Shown: in pieces, positions 15,958 to 25,479 of the stretch
Position numbering within the stretch: the first letter of the stretch is position 1
How the letters are laid out: each line of letters starts with the position of its first letter
Source of the DNA: Subtercola sp. PAMC28395
GTDB lineage: Bacteria; Actinomycetota; Actinomycetes; Actinomycetales; Microbacteriaceae
Direction of reading: 5' to 3'
DNA length: 64,000 nt
Assembly: GCF_018889995.1 (NCBI RefSeq)
Contig: NZ_CP076547.1
Coordinates: 3,038,001 to 3,102,000 of the forward strand
The notes under the pieces: generated by a model
What the model was told of the DNA's origin: nothing
The model's database searches: none
The model's input: only the letters and a program-made list of their open reading frames with translations
Made by a program: the position numbers and the translations under genes

Positions 15958-17721
15958 ATGAACGGCGCTGTGCCCAAAGAAACTGTGCCCAAAGAAGCTG
16001 TGCCCGAAGAAGCTGTGAACAAAGAAACTGGAACCAAGGCGACTGGGCCGAAAGCGACTGCGACACAGGCCGTGAAGTACCTCCGCGCACTCCTGCCGAG
16101 CTGGAGCGACTATCGCTCCGTCCGTCGCACGTGGCGCGGTGACCTGGTAGCGGGCATCACCGTCGGTATCGTGGCGCTGCCACTGGCGCTCGCCTTCGGC
16201 GTGAGCTCCGGCGCAGGAGCCGAAGCGGGCCTCGTGACCGCGATTGTGGCCGGAGTCATCGCCGCCGTATTCGGTGGGTCGAACATCCAGGTCTCAGGCC
16301 CGACAGGTGCAATGGTTGTCGTTCTCGGCCCGATTGTCGTCTCGCACGGGGTGGGCGCGGTTGCGGTCGTGGCCCTCATGGCTGGCGTCGTGGTGCTCAT
16401 CGCCGGGGTACTGAAACTGGGACGGGTGGTCTCGTACATTCCGTGGCCCGTAATCGAGGGCTTCACCCTCGGCATCGCCGTGATCATCTTCCTTCAGCAA
16501 GTACCTGCCGCCCTCGGCACAAAGGCCGGCCCGAGCAGCAACGCGTTCGTCTCGGCCTTCGAATCACTGCAGTCGGTCAACCCGGCAACCCTCGGCTATT
16601 CGCTCGCCGCTGTCGCCATCGTGGCGGCGATCATGATCGTTGCCCCTCGCATCCACCGCCAGCTGCCCGGCTCACTCATTGCGATCGTCGTCGTATCGGT
16701 CGTCGCCAGCGTGGCGGCACTGCCACTCGTTCGCATCGGGGTGCTCCCGAACTCACTGCCCGTTCCGGGGCTGCCGAACATCGACCCTGCCCTTCTCGGC
16801 GGACTGGTCGGACCGGCCCTCACCGTCGCAGCCCTGGCCGCAATCGAATCGCTGCTCTCTGCCCGGGTCGCGGCGTCGATCTCCGACACCGGCCCGTACG
16901 ACGCCGACCGGGAACTCGTCGGCCAGGGGCTGGCATCGATTGCGTCGGGTTTCTTCGGAGGCATGCCCGCCACCGGGGCGATAGCCCGCACGGCGGTCAA
17001 TGTGCGCTCCGGCGGCAAGACGCGGCTCGCAGCGATCGTGCATGCCCTCGTTCTGCTGGCCGTCGTCTCCCTCGCGACGGGAGTCGTCTCCCAGATTCCG
17101 CTTGCCGCCCTCTCTGGAGTGCTGATGGTGACCGCCACGCGCATGGTGTCGATCAGCACGATGCGCAGCGTGCTCACCTCGACACGCTCCGATGCTGTGG
17201 TGTTCATTGTCACAGCACTGATTACCGTCTCCTTCGACCTCATCATCGCCGTGGGTATCGGCATCGCGGTCGCCGCGTTCTTCGCCCTCAGGATGCTGGC
17301 CCAATCCGGCGGCGTGCATCGCGAAGAACTCCCGCAGCCCTCCCTGCCCGGCGACGAGCGCATCGCCCTGTTCCGCCTCGACGGAGCGCTCTTCTTCGGT
17401 GCTGCCGACCGGATGCTCGAACGGGTCAATGCCATCACCAACGTCACCGTGGTCATCATCCGCATGTCGCAACTGCAGGTGCTCGACGCAACGGGTGCCC
17501 GGGTGATCGCAGAGATGGTTCACGCGCTCGAGAGCCGCGGGATCACCGTTCTGATCAAGGGTATCCAGCCACAACACCTGAAACTCGCGACGCAGGTCGG
17601 TGTCATCAGCTCGCTGAGGCACCAGAACCACCTCTTCAGCGACATCGACTCCGCCGTTGCCCACGCCAGGGATCATGTCAATCGGGCCGCAACCAGCCAG
17701 GTCGATCATCCGGTGCCGTAG
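15958..17721 (+). CDS. SulP-family anion permease with STAS domain
   Basis: 587-aa SLC26/SulP transporter. The N-terminal 35 residues are Lys/Glu-rich repeats from a 15-bp array. The membrane domain starts at WRGDLVAGITVGIVALPLALAF and holds the family segments VSGPTGAMVVVL and GGMPATGAIARTAVN. A C-terminal STAS domain follows (LFRLDGALFFGAA to LKLATQVGVI), with QLQVLDATGARVI marking the conserved loop. The substrate may be sulfate, bicarbonate or another anion; the sequence does not decide. The stop codon overlaps the -10-like TAGAAT of the copper operon. Confidence 0.9.
   Translation: MNGAVPKETVPKEAVPEEAVNKETGTKATGPKATATQAVKYLRALLPSWSDYRSVRRTWRGDLVAGITVGIVALPLALAFGVSSGAGAEAGLVTAIVAGVIAAVFGGSNIQVSGPTGAMVVVLGPIVVSHGVGAVAVVALMAGVVVLIAGVLKLGRVVSYIPWPVIEGFTLGIAVIIFLQQVPAALGTKAGPSSNAFVSAFESLQSVNPATLGYSLAAVAIVAAIMIVAPRIHRQLPGSLIAIVVVSVVASVAALPLVRIGVLPNSLPVPGLPNIDPALLGGLVGPALTVAALAAIESLLSARVAASISDTGPYDADRELVGQGLASIASGFFGGMPATGAIARTAVNVRSGGKTRLAAIVHALVLLAVVSLATGVVSQIPLAALSGVLMVTATRMVSISTMRSVLTSTRSDAVVFIVTALITVSFDLIIAVGIGIAVAAFFALRMLAQSGGVHREELPQPSLPGDERIALFRLDGALFFGAADRMLERVNAITNVTVVIIRMSQLQVLDATGARVIAEMVHALESRGITVLIKGIQPQHLKLATQVGVISSLRHQNHLFSDIDSAVAHARDHVNRAATSQVDHPVP
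15970..16059. repeat. 6 x 15-bp in-frame array at the sulP N-terminus
   Basis: Six contiguous 15-bp units start at 15970, 15985, 16000, 16015, 16030 and 16045. The first three are variants of GTGCCCAAAGAAACT, the last two are diverged. They encode VPKET/VPKEA-type repeats before the first membrane helix. Confidence 0.85.
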
Positions 17722-17725
17722 AATG

Positions 17726-17744
17726 GATACCCCCTAGGGGTATC
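17726..17744. promoter_or_regulatory. CsoR-like copper operator
   Basis: GATACCCC-CTA-GGGGTATC is a perfect inverted repeat with 8-bp arms, the form known for CsoR/RcnR-family operators (ATACCCC/GGGGTAT). It lies just downstream of TAGAAT (17719-17724, -10-like) and 30 bp before copZ, where a bound repressor would block transcription. No csoR gene is in the window. Confidence 0.75.
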
Positions 17745-17773
17745 ACCCGAGGCAGAAAGTGAAGGATCTGTTC

Positions 17774-18109
17774 ATGGACGACAACCAGCACATCATCGGG
17801 TCGAACAACACAGTCGGTGTGAACACAGTCGGTGTGAACACAGTCGGTTTGAACACGGTCGGTGTGAACACGGTCGACTCGAAGACGCTCGACTCGCAAC
17901 AGTTCGACGTCACTGGCATGACCTGCGCGCATTGCGTTGCCAGCGTGACGGAGAAGGTCTGCGAGCTGCCCGGTGTGACGAACGTGACTGTCGAGTTGCA
18001 CCCCGGACAGGTTTCGCGGGTCGTCGTGGCCACCGATACTCCCGTCTCCTCAGACGCCATCTCGCGCGCTATCGCCGAGGCCGGATACGCAGCGGTTGCC
18101 AGCTCCTGA
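17774..18109 (+). CDS. copZ: Copper chaperone, CopZ-like heavy-metal-associated protein
   Basis: 111-aa cytoplasmic copper carrier. A single HMA domain occupies the C-terminal two thirds, with metal motif GMTCAHC (Cys51 and Cys54) and the ferredoxin-like ending [10 protein letters not shown]. The first 35 residues are a NTVGV repeat built from a 15-bp array, unusual for a chaperone normally of about 70 aa. ATG 17774 is chosen because AAGGA lies 7 nt upstream; GTG 17759 is possible. It lies between the CsoR-like operator and copA (2-nt gap), so copper-induced co-expression is expected. Confidence 0.9.
   Translation: MDDNQHIIGSNNTVGVNTVGVNTVGLNTVGVNTVDSKTLDSQQFDVTGMTCAHCVASVTEKVCELPGVTNVTVELHPGQVSRVVVATDTPVSSDAISRAIAEAGYAAVASS
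17807..17881. repeat. 5 x 15-bp in-frame array in copZ
   Basis: Units AACACAGTCGGTGTG at 17807, 17822, 17837, 17852 and 17867. The first two are identical, the others differ by 1-4 bases. They encode NTVGV units ahead of the HMA domain. Confidence 0.88.
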
Positions 18110-18111
18110 TC

Positions 18112-20550
18112 ATGCCTGACGTTGGAGCCACCGCAGGCGTCGACAGCGCAGACGTCAGCACAGACGTCAGCCTCGACATTGCAGGGATGACGTGTGCCTC
18201 GTGCGCCACTCGCATCGAACGCAAACTGAACCGCATCGACGGCGTCGAGGCGAGCGTGAACTATGCCACCGAGAAGGCTCGTGTGCACGCCCAGGGCGTG
18301 CAGACGTCGGCACTGATCGAGACGTTGATCACGGCCGTGCACGACGCGGGGTACACGGCAACGGTGCCGGCACCGCCTCCGGCCGCTCGAGCCGCCCGCA
18401 GGCTGGCTGATTCGGGCGAAGGCTCTGGCAGTGACGTCTCTGGCAGTGACGTCTCCGGCAGCAAAGGCTCCGGCAGCAATGGATCCGGCGATGTCTCAGG
18501 CATCGAAGATCTTCCAGCACCGCGCGACCGGGCGACAGAGGAGCTACGACACCGCCTCATCGTGTCGACAACTCTGACGGTGCCGGTGGTTCTGCTCTCG
18601 ATGATCCCGATCCTGCAGTTCACCAACTGGCAGTGGCTCGCGCTCACGCTTGCAGCGCCGGTCGTTGTGTGGGGTGCCTGGCCGTTCCACCGCGCCGCGC
18701 TCCTCAATGCCCGCCACGGCGCATCCTCGATGGACACGCTCGTGAGCGTCGGTGTGACTGCCGCGTTCGGGTGGTCTCTTTATGCGCTCTTCTTCGGCAC
18801 GGCCGGCATGCCCGGCATGCACATGACCTTCACTCTTCTGCCCGGCGCGATTGGTGGGGCAGGTTCTGGCGTGGATGAGATCTACCTCGAAGTGTGCTCG
18901 GCCGTGACCGTCTTCCTGCTCGCCGGGCGGTACATGGAGGCCAGAGCGAAGAGACAATCGGGTGAAGCGCTTCGTGCCCTGCTCGAACTGGGTGCCAAAG
19001 ATGCGAGCCTGCTCCGCGACGGTGTCGAAACACGCGTTCCCGCAGCCTCCCTGATGGTGGGCGACACGATCGTCGTTCGCCCGGGCGAGAAGATCGCCGC
19101 TGACGGCCTCATCACAAGCGGCTCCAGCGCAGTCGACCTGAGCATGCTCACCGGCGAATCCGTCGCAGCCGAGGTCTCGGTCGGCGATCGGGTCGTCGGC
19201 GCCACGGTCAACGTCGGTGGTCGGCTGGTGGTCGAAGTGACGCGGGTGGGAGCCGACACGGAGCTCGCGCGCATCGGTCGACTCGTCGAGGATGCTCAGA
19301 CTGGGAAAGCAGATGCCCAGCGACTTGCCGACCGTGTCTCTGCCGTGTTCGTCCCGATCGTGTTCGGCCTCGCCCTCGCAACCTTCGTGGGCTGGCTGCT
19401 CGTCGGGGGCACGCTGACGCTCGCCTTCACAGCGGCCGTCGCGACACTGATCATCGCCTGCCCGTGCGCCCTGGGACTCGCCACGCCGACGGCTCTGCTC
19501 GTCGGCACCGGCCGGGCGTCGCAGTTCGGCATCCTCATCCGTGGACCTCAAGTCCTCGAGCAGACCCGCACTATCGACACCATCGTTCTCGACAAGACGG
19601 GCACGATCACCACCGGGAAGATGGGGGTCACCTTCGTGACGCCCAGTGCCGGTACCCCGCGGGAAGAGCTGCTGCGGAACGCCGCGGCCGTCGAACTCGG
19701 GTCAGAGCATCCGGTCGCGAGAGCCATCGTCGACTTCGCTGCGGCCGAGAACACGCCTGCGGTGGCAGACAAATCACCAGAATCGTTCCTGTCGACACCC
19801 GGCCAGGGAGTCCAGGCGATCGTCGGCGACACGCTGGTTCTGGCCGGCAAGGCAGGCTGGTTGACCGACTCGTGGGCCATCGTGCTGCCCGCTGACGCTG
19901 CAGAAGCAATCACCGACGCAGAATCGTCGGGCGTGACGGTCACCGCACTTGCCTGGGACGGCGAGCTTCGCGGGATCATCGGTGTGCGTGACACGGTCAA
20001 ATCGTCGAGCGCTGAAGCAGTTCGCCGGTTCGGCGCGCTGGGGCTGCGACCGGTGCTTCTGACGGGCGACAACGCCGGCGCGGCCGCCGCCGTTGCCGCC
20101 GAAGTGGGCATAACCGACGTCCATGCCGGTGTCACACCGCAGCAGAAGCTGGCTGTGATCAGACAGCTGCAATCAGAGGGTCGGGTGGTGGCGATGGTCG
20201 GTGACGGCGTGAACGACGCTGCCGCACTCGCCGCCAGTGACCTGGGGATCGCGATGGGCGCCGGAACCGACGCAGCCATCGCCGCCAGTGACATCACCGT
20301 TGTGAGCGGAGACCTCCTCGTGGTCGGCGACGCAGTGCGGCTCGCCAGGCGCACCCTGGCCACCATCAAGGGCAACCTGTTCTGGGCTTTCGCCTACAAC
20401 ATCGCAGCGATACCGCTGGCAATGCTGGGCCTGCTGAACCCCCTGCTGGCCGGCGCCGCCATGGCATTCTCTTCGGTGTTCGTGGTGACCAACAGCCTGC
20501 GACTGCGACGGTTCACCCCCTTGCCGAAACCCGTAGGCGACCAGCACTGA
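18112..20550 (+). CDS. copA: Cu+-exporting P1B-type ATPase
   Basis: 812-aa copper efflux pump. One N-terminal HMA domain has GMTCASC (Cys28, Cys31). A Gly/Ser/Asp repeat linker ([13 protein letters not shown]) leads to the membrane domain. The ion-channel motif CPC is at residues 450-452 ([15 protein letters not shown]), the phosphorylated Asp494 is in DKTGTITTG, the SEHP motif is SEHPVARAI, and the hinge is [20 protein letters not shown]. The MxxSS-like C-terminal motif [17 protein letters not shown] fits P1B-1 Cu+ pumps. It starts 2 nt after copZ. Copper is pumped out of the cytosol, with CopZ as donor. Confidence 0.95.
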   Translation: MPDVGATAGVDSADVSTDVSLDIAGMTCASCATRIERKLNRIDGVEASVNYATEKARVHAQGVQTSALIETLITAVHDAGYTATVPAPPPAARAARRLADSGEGSGSDVSGSDVSGSKGSGSNGSGDVSGIEDLPAPRDRATEELRHRLIVSTTLTVPVVLLSMIPILQFTNWQWLALTLAAPVVVWGAWPFHRAALLNARHGASSMDTLVSVGVTAAFGWSLYALFFGTAGMPGMHMTFTLLPGAIGGAGSGVDEIYLEVCSAVTVFLLAGRYMEARAKRQSGEALRALLELGAKDASLLRDGVETRVPAASLMVGDTIVVRPGEKIAADGLITSGSSAVDLSMLTGESVAAEVSVGDRVVGATVNVGGRLVVEVTRVGADTELARIGRLVEDAQTGKADAQRLADRVSAVFVPIVFGLALATFVGWLLVGGTLTLAFTAAVATLIIACPCALGLATPTALLVGTGRASQFGILIRGPQVLEQTRTIDTIVLDKTGTITTGKMGVTFVTPSAGTPREELLRNAAAVELGSEHPVARAIVDFAAAENTPAVADKSPESFLSTPGQGVQAIVGDTLVLAGKAGWLTDSWAIVLPADAAEAITDAESSGVTVTALAWDGELRGIIGVRDTVKSSSAEAVRRFGALGLRPVLLTGDNAGAAAAVAAEVGITDVHAGVTPQQKLAVIRQLQSEGRVVAMVGDGVNDAAALAASDLGIAMGAGTDAAIAASDITVVSGDLLVVGDAVRLARRTLATIKGNLFWAFAYNIAAIPLAMLGLLNPLLAGAAMAFSSVFVVTNSLRLRRFTPLPKPVGDQH
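18427..18498. repeat. ~4.8 x 15-bp in-frame array in the copA linker
   Basis: GGCAGTGACGTCTCT, then GGCAGTGACGTCTCC, GGCAGCAAAGGCTCC, GGCAGCAATGGATCC and a shortened copy. They encode [15 protein letters not shown] between the HMA domain and the first membrane helix. Confidence 0.85.
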
Positions 20551-20563
20551 GACAAGCACTGAG
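20540..20563. repeat. 2 x 12-bp duplication spanning the copA stop codon
   Basis: ACCAGCACTGAG (20540-20551) is followed directly by ACAAGCACTGAG (20552-20563), one mismatch. The first copy holds the last codons and TGA of copA; the second is non-coding. Confidence 0.75.
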
Positions 20564-20606
20564 TGGTGCGCCACACGGATGGGCTCGCGCGGGTAGGCTC
20601 ACAGCC

Positions 20607-21290
20607 ATGACGACTCTCGACGGTGCTGTGGTTCTCGTGGTCGGAGCATCGGGTGGATTGGGTTCACGGCTTGCGTCGCGTCTCACGGCGGCCGGTGCCA
20701 TCGTGATTCGCGGTGCGCGGAACCCACAGACGCTCGCCGGCCCCGATGCCTATCTCGCCGACCTCACCTCTCCCGGGTCCGCGGCAGCACTCCTTCTCGC
20801 GGCAGAGCAGGCATACCCCGAGCATCTCGACGGCGTCGTGATCGCAGCCGGAGCCGTGGCTTTCGGGCCGATCGGCGAACTGGCAGACGACACTCTCGAT
20901 GAGCTCCTCGCGATCAACACCGCCGCTCCCATTCGCCTCATCCGCGGCGCAATCCCCCGGCTGGCGCAGTCAGCGGCAGCCGGCCGCAAACCGTTCATCG
21001 TCACGATCAGCGGCATCGTCGCCGAATCCCCCACGGCAGGAATGGCCGCGTACTCCGCGTCGAAGGCAGCGCTCGCGGCGTTCGTCCAGGCTGCATCGCG
21101 CGAGTTGCGGCGGTCGGGCATCCGGGTCATCGACGCCCGACCGGGGCACACGGAAACTGGCCTTGCCGCGCACCCGATCGCCGGTACCGCGCCAGCGTTC
21201 GCACCGGGCCTGGATGCTGACGCCGTCGCCGAGCGCATCATCACGGCGATCACAGAAGACGAGAAGGACTTGCCGAGCACCGCATTCTGA
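20607..21290 (+). CDS. Short-chain dehydrogenase/reductase
   Basis: 227-aa Rossmann-fold oxidoreductase of the SDR family. Cofactor motif VVGASGGLGSRLA, strand-5 region TISGIVAES and catalytic YSASK are visible; AAGAVAFG replaces the usual NNAG. The substrate is unknown. No Shine-Dalgarno is seen; TAGGCT lies exactly 7 nt before ATG 20607, which fits a leaderless mRNA. It is convergent with the iron transporter operon (11-bp gap). Confidence 0.85.
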   Translation: MTTLDGAVVLVVGASGGLGSRLASRLTAAGAIVIRGARNPQTLAGPDAYLADLTSPGSAAALLLAAEQAYPEHLDGVVIAAGAVAFGPIGELADDTLDELLAINTAAPIRLIRGAIPRLAQSAAAGRKPFIVTISGIVAESPTAGMAAYSASKAALAAFVQAASRELRRSGIRVIDARPGHTETGLAAHPIAGTAPAFAPGLDADAVAERIITAITEDEKDLPSTAF

Positions 21291-21301
21291 GGCGCTCGTC
21301 A

Positions 21302-22546
21302 TCAGTACAGGTTCACGGCGCCAGTCACTCCGAGGGTCAGCGTGCGGCCGGGCCGATACTCGCGCGCCTCGGCGGTGGCGAGCGTCACGGCTATCGTCAG
21401 AGCATTCTTCGCGTCTGCGCCGCCGACGACTGCATAGCCAGCGTCAGTGCCAGGATTCTGAGATGCCGTTTCAGCATGTAGGCGCAGAACCAGCTCGACA
21501 TGATCGCCCGCGTAGTGCGCCCCGACAATTGTGGCGTTCGGTGACGGTGTGTCGAAGTGCGCAGTCAACTGGCTCGGCCGAATGAGCGCGCGGGCCGCGC
21601 GACCCGTTCCGGACCGGTGATCGTGCCGCACCGGAATCTCGCCGAGCGCACACGATACGACCCCACTGCTTGCGCTTGAGTCTGAGCGTGAGCGTGCGCT
21701 TTCGAATACTGTGCAGGGCAACAGCACCGCCTCGCCGAGGAACATCGCCGTCTCCGCTGTCACCGGGCTGTCGAAGACGTCGACCGGGGCTCCGGCCTGC
21801 ACGATCGTTCCGCCCGAGATGACAGCGATCTGCTGGCCGAACGACAAAGCCTCCTCCTGGTCGTGCGTCACGAGGATGGTCGTGACCGCGCTGGCCTCGA
21901 GAGCGGCGATGACGGCCTGCCGTGTCTGGGCCCGAAGCCCGGTGTCCAGGGCACTGAATGGCTCATCGAGCAGGATCACCGAGGGCGAAGGAGCAAGCGC
22001 CCTCGCCAGAGCAACCCTCTGTTGCTGGCCGCCAGAGATCTCATGCGGATACCTGCTGAGCAGCTCAACGTCGAGGGCGACGAGTTCTGCAACCTCGCGG
22101 ATGCGATCACGGGCCTCGGCACTCCGAGATGCGCGGCCAGTGCGGGCAACGCGACCAGCGTGAGACAGCCCGAAACTGATGTTCTGCTCCACGGTGAGGT
22201 GCGGAAAAAGGGCGCCGTCCTGCGCCACATAACCCACACCCCGGCGATGCGCGGCAACGAAGGTGGATGACCGTGAAGCTGAAATCATAGGAGCACCAGC
22301 ACCAGCACCAGCACCAGCACCAGCACCCACAGCCGCAGCCGCAGAGACAACGGTGTCACCGAGGGTGATCCGGCCAGCATCCACACGGTCGAAGCCCGCA
22401 ATCAGGCGGAGGAGCGTGCTCTTGCCACTGCCCGAAGCGCCGACGATCGCCGTGCGTGAACCTGCGTCGACGGTGAGTGAAAGGTCGCGTAAGACGGAAT
22501 TGCCGCCGAGTGTCTTGCAGACACCCGAGATGGTGAGTGAGGTCAA
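21302..22546 (-). CDS. fbpC: Iron(III) ABC transporter ATP-binding protein
   Basis: 414-aa ATPase for ferric iron import. The ABC domain has Walker A VGASGSGKST, signature EISGGQQQR, Walker B VILLDEPFSALD and H-loop LVTHDQEEA. The C-terminal region (about 290-414) resembles the TOBE-like regulatory part of FbpC/PotA-type ATPases. A Gly-Ala repeat (AGAGAGAGAGA) from a 6-bp array is inserted between Walker A and the Q-loop, where most homologs have a short loop. The ATG overlaps the stop codon of the permease gene (ATGA), indicating translational coupling. Confidence 0.88.
   Translation of the reverse strand: MTSLTISGVCKTLGGNSVLRDLSLTVDAGSRTAIVGASGSGKSTLLRLIAGFDRVDAGRITLGDTVVSAAAAVGAGAGAGAGAGAPMISASRSSTFVAAHRRGVGYVAQDGALFPHLTVEQNISFGLSHAGRVARTGRASRSAEARDRIREVAELVALDVELLSRYPHEISGGQQQRVALARALAPSPSVILLDEPFSALDTGLRAQTRQAVIAALEASAVTTILVTHDQEEALSFGQQIAVISGGTIVQAGAPVDVFDSPVTAETAMFLGEAVLLPCTVFESARSRSDSSASSGVVSCALGEIPVRHDHRSGTGRAARALIRPSQLTAHFDTPSPNATIVGAHYAGDHVELVLRLHAETASQNPGTDAGYAVVGGADAKNALTIAVTLATAEAREYRPGRTLTLGVTGAVNLY
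22292..22328. repeat. 6 x 6-bp repeat in fbpC
   Basis: GCACCA is repeated about six times on the plus strand, encoding GAGAGA on the minus strand, within the ABC domain between Walker A and the Q-loop. Confidence 0.85.
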
Positions 22547-24165
22547 CGGCGAGCACGCTTTCGGGATTGGGCGAACAGGATGGCGACGGCAGGAAGGGAG
22601 AGCGCGATCAACAGAACAGCGTAGGGGGCGGCGTCAGCGTACGCGACGGCCGACGTCGAAGACCAGAACTGCGTCGCCAGCGTGCGTGTTCCGTTCGGCG
22701 CCAACAGGAGCGTGGCCGTCAACTCATTGGCAGCCCCGAGCGCGACGAGGGCCGCCCCCGCACCGACCGACGGGGCGATGAGCGGCAAGGTCACGCGCAG
22801 GCGAGCCATCAACGGCGACGTGCCGAGTGACCGCGCGGCCTCCTCGAGGGCGACGGGCGCCTGCGCAATGCCCGCCCTCAGGCTGACCAGGGCGCGCGGC
22901 AAGAAGATGATGACGTAGGCGAGCATCACGGTGAACGGGGTCTGGTAGAGCGCGGGCACCAGCCTGATCGTCACGGTGACGAGCGCGAGGGCGATGATGA
23001 TCGCCGGAAGGCTGCTCGCCACATATGTCGCGCCTTCGAGGAGTCGAGAACCCCGGCTCGGGTGCCGCACCGAGAGCCAGGCCACGGGCAACGCGAGCAC
23101 AACCGTTGCGATCGCTCCGCCACCGGCGAGAACGGCCGTCTGGATGATCGCCCCCGGCAATTCGCGCTGACCCCACGCATCACCCACACTGAGCCACCTC
23201 GCAAGACTCGCCAAGGGCACCCCGAGCGCCAGGATCGCAATCGCCGCGAGCGCCGCGAGGGCTACCGGTGCCGATCTTCCGAGCTTCAGCAGCGGGGCAG
23301 GGTGCGCCGCGCCCGAACCCACGCGAGCGTAGCGGGCACGACCCCTGGTCGACGCTTCGACGACGAGCAGCACCAGGCAGATCACAGCGAGCACTCCCCC
23401 GAGCGCGCTGGCGGCGGGACCTGCAAACGTCGACTGGTACTGCACGACGATGGCCGTCGTGAAGGTGTCGAAGCGGATGAGCGCGAAGGCCCCGTACTCC
23501 GAGAGAAGGTGCAGGGCGACGATGAGGCCACCGCCCCAGATCGCCAGTCGTAACTGCGGCAGCACAACCCTCGTGAAGACCCGCCACGAGCCGAGGCCGA
23601 GAGAGCGTGCCGACTCCTCCAGTGCCGGGTCGAGCCCCCTGAGAGTGGCCGCCGCCGGGAGGTAGACGAGGGGGTAGTACGCCAGGGTGGCAATGAGCAA
23701 CCCGCCACCGAGCCCGCCGATAGACGGTACCGCGCTCACCCAGCCGTAACTGCTCACAAAGGCGGGAATTGCCAGCGGCAGAGCCAGGAGCACCGCCCAC
23801 ACTCGCCTCCCGGGAAGCGTGGTTCGCTCGACCAGCCACGCGCCGCCCACACCGAGGGTGATGCAGAGCGGGACTCCGAGCAGAACCAGCAGCACGGAGT
23901 TGACGAGCAACTCGCCGACCTTGGGCCGGAAGACGAGCGGCGCCAGGGTGGGCCAGCCCACCTGGAAGACGATCGAGACCACATAGGCCACCGGCACCAG
24001 CATGACGGCGGCAATCACGCACACGAGCACCACGAGCAGTATCGGGGGTCGCTGGCCAGAGGGTCGGTGGCCAGAGGGTCGCTGGCCAGCGCTTCTACCC
24101 GATGGTGGATGATCGCCACGCTGCTTTTCGGGCAACCCTGGCCGATCGACGCTCGTTGTAGACAA
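22543..24165 (-). CDS. fbpB: Iron(III) ABC transporter permease, fused double domain
   Basis: 540-aa permease with two BPD_transp_1 domains in one chain and about twelve membrane helices. Each half carries an EAA loop: EESARSLGLGSWRVFTRVVL near residue 190 and EEAARSLGTSPLMARLRVTL near 450. This fused layout is usual for FbpB/SfuB ferric transporters. The first 40 residues are a Gly/Arg/Pro repeat (SGQRPSGHRPSGQRPP) from a 15-bp array at 24050-24100. It is preceded by the binding protein gene and overlaps the ATPase gene. Confidence 0.9.
   Translation of the reverse strand: MSTTSVDRPGLPEKQRGDHPPSGRSAGQRPSGHRPSGQRPPILLVVLVCVIAAVMLVPVAYVVSIVFQVGWPTLAPLVFRPKVGELLVNSVLLVLLGVPLCITLGVGGAWLVERTTLPGRRVWAVLLALPLAIPAFVSSYGWVSAVPSIGGLGGGLLIATLAYYPLVYLPAAATLRGLDPALEESARSLGLGSWRVFTRVVLPQLRLAIWGGGLIVALHLLSEYGAFALIRFDTFTTAIVVQYQSTFAGPAASALGGVLAVICLVLLVVEASTRGRARYARVGSGAAHPAPLLKLGRSAPVALAALAAIAILALGVPLASLARWLSVGDAWGQRELPGAIIQTAVLAGGGAIATVVLALPVAWLSVRHPSRGSRLLEGATYVASSLPAIIIALALVTVTIRLVPALYQTPFTVMLAYVIIFLPRALVSLRAGIAQAPVALEEAARSLGTSPLMARLRVTLPLIAPSVGAGAALVALGAANELTATLLLAPNGTRTLATQFWSSTSAVAYADAAPYAVLLIALSLPAVAILFAQSRKRARR
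24050..24100. repeat. ~3 x 15-bp in-frame array at the fbpB 5' end
   Basis: Plus-strand units GGTCGCTGGCCAGAG, GGTCGGTGGCCAGAG and GGTCGCTGGCCAGCG encode the RPSGQ/RPSGH repeats before the first membrane helix. Confidence 0.75.
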
Positions 24166-24249
24166 CGAAACCTCTCTTTAGGTGCCCATTCACTCTAGGC
24201 CTTCGCCGGTTGAGCCCCGCGAATGAATCCCGCTCGGTGATCCTGACTC

Positions 24250-24331
24250 GATGAGCCCGGCTTATGAGCCCGGCTGGATGAGCCCGGCTGGATGAGCTCA
24301 GCTAGATGAGCTCAGCTAGATGAGCCCGGCC
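24250..24331. repeat. ~6 x 14-bp array spanning the fbpA stop codon
   Basis: Plus-strand units are ATGAGCCCGGCTGG and ATGAGCTCAGCTAG. The copy nearest the gene encodes the last fbpA codons (AGLI-stop on the minus strand, stop at 24316-24318), and the others lie downstream of the stop. The unit is not a multiple of three and lies almost wholly outside the gene. Confidence 0.85.
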
Positions 24332-25374
24332 TTGGTCATCAGGTCGGTCACGTCTGAACTGTTCAGTTTCGAAGGATCGATGGTTGGGGCATCCAGAGTC
24401 TCGAGCGCTGGCAGTGCGGGGTTCGGCGTCACGTCGCTACCCACCGGGTACTCGAAACTCGTGCCGCTCTGCAGGATGCCCTGGCCGGTCTTCCCGGTGA
24501 TGAACTTCAGGAACGCCTGTGCTGCAGCCTGGTTCTTGCTCGATGCGAGCACCCCTCCGCCTGAAACGCTGACGAACGCCCCGGGGTCGGAGTTCTTGAA
24601 GTAGTACAGCTTCGTGTTACCGCTGTTCTCCTTGGTTCCGGCCTGGTCGATGAACCAGTAGTAGTGGTAGATCACTCCGAGCGGCACTTCACCGGCATTG
24701 ACCGCCTTCATCACGGTGCTGTTGCCCTTGTACTCGCTGACGTTCTGCTTCATGGCCGTGAGCCACGCGAGTGTGGCGTCAGAGCCCTTCTCCGCCAGGA
24801 GTGCCGAGACGATCGCCTGGAAGTCGGCACCGCTCGGCGACGCGGCCCAGCGACCCTTCCACGACGGGTCGGCGAGGTCGAGCAGCGACTTCGGCAGCTC
24901 GGCCTCGGTGATGAGCGAGGGGTTGTAGACGACAACGGTGGATCGAGCCGCGATTCCCGTCCATTTGCCGGTCGACGGCTGGTAGGCCGTCGGCACCTGC
25001 GCCAGGGTGGCCGCGTCGACCGGAGCGAACAGCCCGGCGTTCTCGACAAGCGACATCGACGGCGAGTTCTCGGTCAGGAAGACGTCTGCCGGCGACGCAG
25101 ACCCCTCAGCGACGATCTGGTTGCCGAGCTCGGAATCATTGCCATTCCGAAGCGTGATCGTGACGCCGGTCTCCTTGGTGAACTCGTCGGCCCACGCTTG
25201 GGTGAGCTCCTCGTGCTGCGCGTTGTACACCGTGAGGTTCGTACCAGAGAGATCACCCGCTGTACCGCTGGAACCGGCAGTGGAGCCAGTCGCGCCCGCG
25301 CACCCCGAAAGAACAATCGTCAGAGCCAGCCCCCCGGCTCCGAGGGCGAGTGCAGAAAAGGGCAGGCGTCTCAT
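24316..25374 (-). CDS. fbpA: Iron(III) ABC transporter substrate-binding lipoprotein
   Basis: 352-aa ferric-ion-binding protein of the FbpA/FutA type. Signal peptide with lipobox LSGC (Cys25), then a Gly/Ser/Thr spacer. LTVYNAQHEELTQAWADEF opens the type II binding fold. HYYWF provides the Tyr pair that coordinates iron in FbpA proteins, and SGGGVLASS is a family segment. The gene is first in the operon fbpA-fbpB-fbpC and lies behind an iron box at 25407-25425, so it should be induced under iron limitation. Confidence 0.92.
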   Translation of the reverse strand: MRRLPFSALALGAGGLALTIVLSGCAGATGSTAGSSGTAGDLSGTNLTVYNAQHEELTQAWADEFTKETGVTITLRNGNDSELGNQIVAEGSASPADVFLTENSPSMSLVENAGLFAPVDAATLAQVPTAYQPSTGKWTGIAARSTVVVYNPSLITEAELPKSLLDLADPSWKGRWAASPSGADFQAIVSALLAEKGSDATLAWLTAMKQNVSEYKGNSTVMKAVNAGEVPLGVIYHYYWFIDQAGTKENSGNTKLYYFKNSDPGAFVSVSGGGVLASSKNQAAAQAFLKFITGKTGQGILQSGTSFEYPVGSDVTPNPALPALETLDAPTIDPSKLNSSDVTDLMTKAGLI

Positions 25375-25406
25375 GGGGTCCTCTGGTTCGGGTGCTGCTG
25401 CGGGTA

Positions 25407-25425
25407 TGAGGTAAGCCTAACCTAA
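25407..25425 (-). promoter_or_regulatory. IdeR/DtxR iron box
   Basis: On the minus strand TTAGGTTAGGCTTACCTCA differs at only two positions from the consensus TTAGGTTAGGCTAACCTAA. It lies 33 bp before the fbpA ATG. An Fe2+-loaded DtxR/IdeR repressor is expected to bind here. Confidence 0.88.
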
Positions 25426-25479
25426 GTCGCAATCCGAGCCAAAGCGCCCGGGATGATCGGGGCCGGGATCCCCAGACAA

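Noticed and set aside
16443..17762. 439-aa frame inside sulP
   Set aside because: Arg/His/Pro-rich alternate frame, no motif; sulP frame is fully supported.
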